Assembly (NCBI GenBank): GCA_018713055.1
Contig: DVFW01000013.1
Location: 3,354 to 67,353, forward strand
Reading direction: 5' to 3'
DNA length: 64,000 nt
Origin: Scatavimonas merdigallinarum
GTDB taxonomy: Bacteria > Bacillota > Clostridia > Oscillospirales > Acutalibacteraceae
Both the position numbers and the translations under genes were made by a program. Positions 61,738-64,000 of the stretch are shown in pieces (the stretch's first letter is position 1; the number at the start of each line of letters is the position of its first letter). The notes under the pieces are model-generated. The model was not told where the DNA came from, ran no database searches, and worked only from the letters and a program-made list of their open reading frames with translations.

Positions 61738-61947
61738 TTAAATCAAAATTTGAAATATATGATGCAATGTATCCGTAACGCTATCCAACTGCTTCTGAAG
61801 CACACTCCCATCTTTATAGTGCAGGAAAGCACATTCCTGTACCTTTTCCATACCGGCTTTTTTCAGATTGCTGGTACCGGTCAAGCAGTAAGTACAGTGC
61901 ATATTGCATATATGCTCTTTGACAACAAGATCATTAATCAAAAACAT
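61738..61947 (-). pseudogene. Truncated radical SAM protein, N-terminal fragment
   Basis: A 69-residue reading frame starting at 61947 behind AGAGGAG. It contains the cluster motif CNMHCTYC (Cys14, Cys18, Cys21) that opens the radical SAM barrel, then stops after LHHIFQILI. A family member would need about 250-400 more residues. Downstream frames lead straight into the integrase relic, so the 3' part was lost. It lies 18 bases after the PIG-L gene and was probably its operon partner. Confidence 0.7.
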
Positions 61948-61964
61948 CCTCTTTTCTCCTCTAA

Positions 61965-62699
61965 TCAAAACATATCGGACAAGGCCGCCTCCGCATAATT
62001 CTCAGGATCCAGCAGCTTAAAGCATTCCATATAGTCAACTTGTTTGCGCATGGAAAGCTTAGCTCTAAGTGCATTGAGCGCGATCGTCTTCTCATAAATT
62101 CCATAATAGCTTTCCTGAGAACGGTAACAGCAAAGTGCCTCTTTTTTTATCTCATACTGTAAGCTTACATCTACCAGACAATTCGGATATGTAATGGGAG
62201 TCCAGATTTCATACATCGCAATTTTCACAAACGAATAGTCCACCCGTATCAGACTTTTTGCCAATACACGGTTGACAGCTTGATGATCGCTGTTGTAATC
62301 CAGTAGGTACGGTACAAAAATCAGGCGGAAGCTGTTTTTTTTCAAAATTTTAGAAATTTTTTCACAGAATTCATCTTCATAAAGAACAAGGCCTCCATCA
62401 GGAAACGCCAGGCGGAAATCTTTTGTAAAGCCAAGTACTGTTTTCGCACACTCAAACTCATGCATCCGAATTTTTTTTATATTTGGCATTCGGCCGCCTC
62501 CATTACCGTCGGTCACTAGTAAAACTGCGACGGTAACGTCGTTTTGCAGCATTTGAGCAATGATTCCTCCACAGCCTAATGTTTCGTCGTCCGGATGGGG
62601 CGCGATAACTAAGACTGTGTTTCCCGGTTTGCACGGCAGCGTGTATTTTACAGAATCGGCCGGACCAAATAGCTGTTTGATAATTTTTGTATTTAACAT
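61965..62699 (-). CDS. PIG-L/LmbE family deacetylase
   Basis: Zinc-dependent N-deacetylase of 244 residues that usually acts on N-acetylglucosaminyl or related sugars in glycan, thiol or natural product pathways. Zinc ligands are in APHPDDE (33-39) and the later SDHQAV. It overlaps the upstream chimeric gene by 7 bases and is followed by the truncated radical SAM gene. This is the only gene of the block that looks whole. Substrate unknown. Confidence 0.9.
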   Translation of the reverse strand: MLNTKIIKQLFGPADSVKYTLPCKPGNTVLVIAPHPDDETLGCGGIIAQMLQNDVTVAVLLVTDGNGGGRMPNIKKIRMHEFECAKTVLGFTKDFRLAFPDGGLVLYEDEFCEKISKILKKNSFRLIFVPYLLDYNSDHQAVNRVLAKSLIRVDYSFVKIAMYEIWTPITYPNCLVDVSLQYEIKKEALCCYRSQESYYGIYEKTIALNALRAKLSMRKQVDYMECFKLLDPENYAEAALSDMF

Positions 62700-63424
62700 A
62701 ACGTTGCTCCCTGCTCTGAAGCGCCTGACGGATATGCATAAATTAAATGAGTGAAAATATTCTCAATGAATTGATGTCTTATTTCCCCATACCCGCAAGC
62801 ACGTAATTCTTTACAGGTTTCATCCAAAAACAGGTGATGGATTCCCCCATGCGTAAGCCAGTCCAGTAATACCGTTGAATGAAACATTGTATCATCCTGA
62901 TAAAAAACGTCGGCAATACAAAGAAGCCCATCTTTTTTTAGCAGTTGCTTCATTTCCGTTATACGCTTGCTGAATGCCTCAGCAGATAAGTAATGTACCG
63001 TATTCATCATAAAAATGACATCAAAGCTGTCTTTTAAAGATTTTATCTCCTGCGTTTGTTCGCATATGGTGTTGTGGACAGCAAGCTTTTTTGCCAGCTT
63101 TTCCGTCATTCTTCCTTTGCTCCTTCCATATTCCCCCAGAAGATCCCAGATAAACGGTACCTCCACATCGTTGCTACCCATAAATTCTCCGGCATAATTT
63201 TGTGCCTGCGTTTCCCAAAACTGGTATATTCCATGCTTGCCCGGATTAACTCCTGTTAATGACGTAACCCATCCCGGCGCCGTATGGGGAGGTGTGGTAG
63301 AAGGTAATGGATAAAATATCCCTTCCAGTGCCAGTTGCTCAAAGGTTGGCAAAATACCTTCGCCAATAAATTGCTGTATTAATTCAAAAGAAGCACCATC
63401 CAATCCAATTGACAATACCTTCAT
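62693..63424 (-). CDS. Chimera: alkaline-phosphatase-superfamily N-terminus joined to a methyltransferase C-terminus
   Basis: An uninterrupted 243-residue frame made of two unrelated parts. Residues 1-100 match the start of type I phosphodiesterases: metal Asp9 in GLDGASF, the nucleophile region STTPPHTAPGW and PGKHGIYQFW. From about residue 103 the sequence is that of a class I SAM methyltransferase after motif I (RMTEKLAKKL, then FDVIFMMNTVHYLS and GLLCIADVF). The phosphodiesterase lacks its remaining metal ligands and the methyltransferase lacks its SAM glycine loop. An in-frame deletion joining two genes is the simplest explanation; neither activity is expected. Confidence 0.75.
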   Translation of the reverse strand: MKVLSIGLDGASFELIQQFIGEGILPTFEQLALEGIFYPLPSTTPPHTAPGWVTSLTGVNPGKHGIYQFWETQAQNYAGEFMGSNDVEVPFIWDLLGEYGRSKGRMTEKLAKKLAVHNTICEQTQEIKSLKDSFDVIFMMNTVHYLSAEAFSKRITEMKQLLKKDGLLCIADVFYQDDTMFHSTVLLDWLTHGGIHHLFLDETCKELRACGYGEIRHQFIENIFTHLIYAYPSGASEQGATLC

Positions 63425-63478
63425 GCTTTCACCCGTCTTTCAGTGGTTAACGCACCGCGTTAAAATTGCTTTGTGTAA

Positions 63479-63729
63479 TCATTCACTTGAATATTGCCCG
63501 TCAAACAAAGCGTCATAAAACCTGTTATTTCCATGCAGCTCACTTGGAGTTCCAGCTCCCACAATTTCTCCGTTGTCAATCACATAGCATTGATCTGCAC
63601 CAATTACCGAAGACAACCTGTGTGCCGCTATAATCATCGTTTTTTGTGAAGAAATATCAGAAAGTGCACGATTAATCATTTTCTCGGACTCCGCGTCCAG
63701 AGAAGACGTGGCTTCATGTTTATATACAC
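63479..63729 (-). pseudogene. C-terminal fragment of an ABC exporter ATPase domain
   Basis: The frame codes the end of a nucleotide-binding domain: EATSSLDAESEKMINRAL, the switch His in IIAAHRLSSV and VIDNGEIVGAGTPSEL. The Walker B Asp before EATSSLD is replaced (KHEATSS) exactly where similarity begins, and Walker A, signature and membrane domains are absent. The upstream part was lost at about 63730, where sequence of different character begins. Confidence 0.78.
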
Positions 63730-63803
63730 AAATCCCCGAAAGCCGCATAAACACTGAACTTTTTAACCATCATCAAAAAACAGAATATCCCTATAACCAC
63801 ACT

Positions 63804-63848
63804 GAAAACGCCTTTTGACGGCTTCCCAGCCGATCACGGGGCGTTTTC
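63804..63848. other. Nested inverted repeat
   Basis: GAAAACGCC/GGCGTTTTC arms enclose an inner GGCT/AGCC hairpin. It marks the start of GC-richer sequence at the right edge. Confidence 0.6.
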
Positions 63849-63855
63849 TGGTGTC

Positions 63856-63888
63856 TGGCGTATCGTTTCCACGGTACGCCATTTTTTA
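63856..63888 (+). terminator. Terminator-like hairpin
   Basis: TGGCGTA/TACGCCA stem followed by TTTTTTA, 30 bases before the last gene start. Confidence 0.7.
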
Positions 63889-63916
63889 TGCCCAAAACCA
63901 GAAAGGAGGCGACGCC

Positions 63917-64000
63917 ATGTATTTCACATCCGGCGGCGACCGCGCCTTTGAAAGCCTTATGCAAGGCAAGCCCGGCTTCGACCACTACGACAGCGGCGAC
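63917..64000 (+). CDS. Unidentified small protein gene, 5' part only
   Basis: ATG at 63917 with AGAAAGGAGG upstream; the visible 28 residues begin MYFTSGGDRAFESLM and continue open to the window edge. Base composition is clearly GC-richer than the neighbouring block. The leader structures and composition recall small genes of integrative conjugative elements, which is only an impression. Confidence 0.5.
   Translation, partial: MYFTSGGDRAFESLMQGKPGFDHYDSGD

Noticed and set aside
63791..63985. 64-residue minus-strand frame at the right edge
   Set aside because: It is antisense to the small gene with a good ribosome site at 63917 and lacks its own signals.

Overview
The window looks like a chromosomal segment of a spore-forming, low-to-mid GC Gram-positive of the class Clostridia, probably an Oscillospiraceae/Ruminococcaceae-type gut bacterium. 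The signs are an alpha/beta-type small acid-soluble spore protein, a BofC-like protein, an AspS-GatCAB block, a FabK/FabT-type fatty acid cluster, strong AGGAGG-type ribosome sites and TTGACA/TATAAT promoters. The placement is inferred from gene content only.

Layout. 1-1.4 kb: a BceS/BceR-like two-component pair cut by the left edge. 2.0-4.5 kb: a DUF6514-like small protein and a secreted, membrane-anchored NlpC/P60 hydrolase behind a WalR-box-like array. 4.7-8.2 kb: an rRNA methyltransferase operon (rsmF-like, rsmA, and a 58-residue membrane protein coupled to rsmA), a divergent Asn/Gln repeat protein with a forespore-type promoter, and a LUD-domain protein. 8.4-14.5 kb: aspS, gatCAB and a zinc-ribbon membrane protein. 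14.6-24.7 kb: an alpha/beta SASP and the type II fatty acid synthesis operon fabT-fabH-fabK-fabD-fabG-fabF-accB-fabZ-accC-accD-accA, which has no acpP. 24.9-31.5 kb: bofC-like, a class A penicillin-binding protein and hom-thrB-lysC. 31.5-32.9 kb: tRNA-Pro(GGG), a Nudix gene and two unrelated families of dispersed intergenic repeats. 32.9-37.4 kb: the str operon rpsL-rpsG-fusA-tuf. 38-48.7 kb: a LacI-controlled sugar operon with an ABC importer (lipoprotein, RbsA-type ATPase, RbsC-type permease), an M20 hydrolase, a D-lyxose isomerase-like protein, an M24-fold protein without metal ligands, a DUF4432 epimerase-like protein and a xylulokinase. 48.8-61.2 kb: a Nudix-MutY fusion, pyrF/pyrC with an unknown membrane protein, an ABC exporter, an EF-G paralogue and ilvD. 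61.2-64 kb: a decayed accessory region with an integrase remnant, a truncated radical SAM protein, a PIG-L deacetylase, a phosphodiesterase/methyltransferase chimera and an ABC transporter fragment, then what may be the edge of another mobile element.

How the parts work together. The 38-48.7 kb operon is the most promising candidate for an undescribed system. Isomerase plus kinase would give D-lyxose to D-xylulose to xylulose 5-phosphate, but two peptidase-fold proteins sit between importer and isomerase, suggesting that the imported compound is a conjugated pentose. Two exact copies of one 16-bp palindrome, one before lacI and one before the lipoprotein gene, indicate autogenous LacI control. 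A second theme is sporulation: the Asn/Gln repeat protein, the SASP and the BofC-like gene share a promoter with the same AATACTA -10 element. A third is a pair of dispersed repeat families around 31.6-32.8 kb and 50.6 kb. All alignments and spacings here were read by eye; no searches were run.
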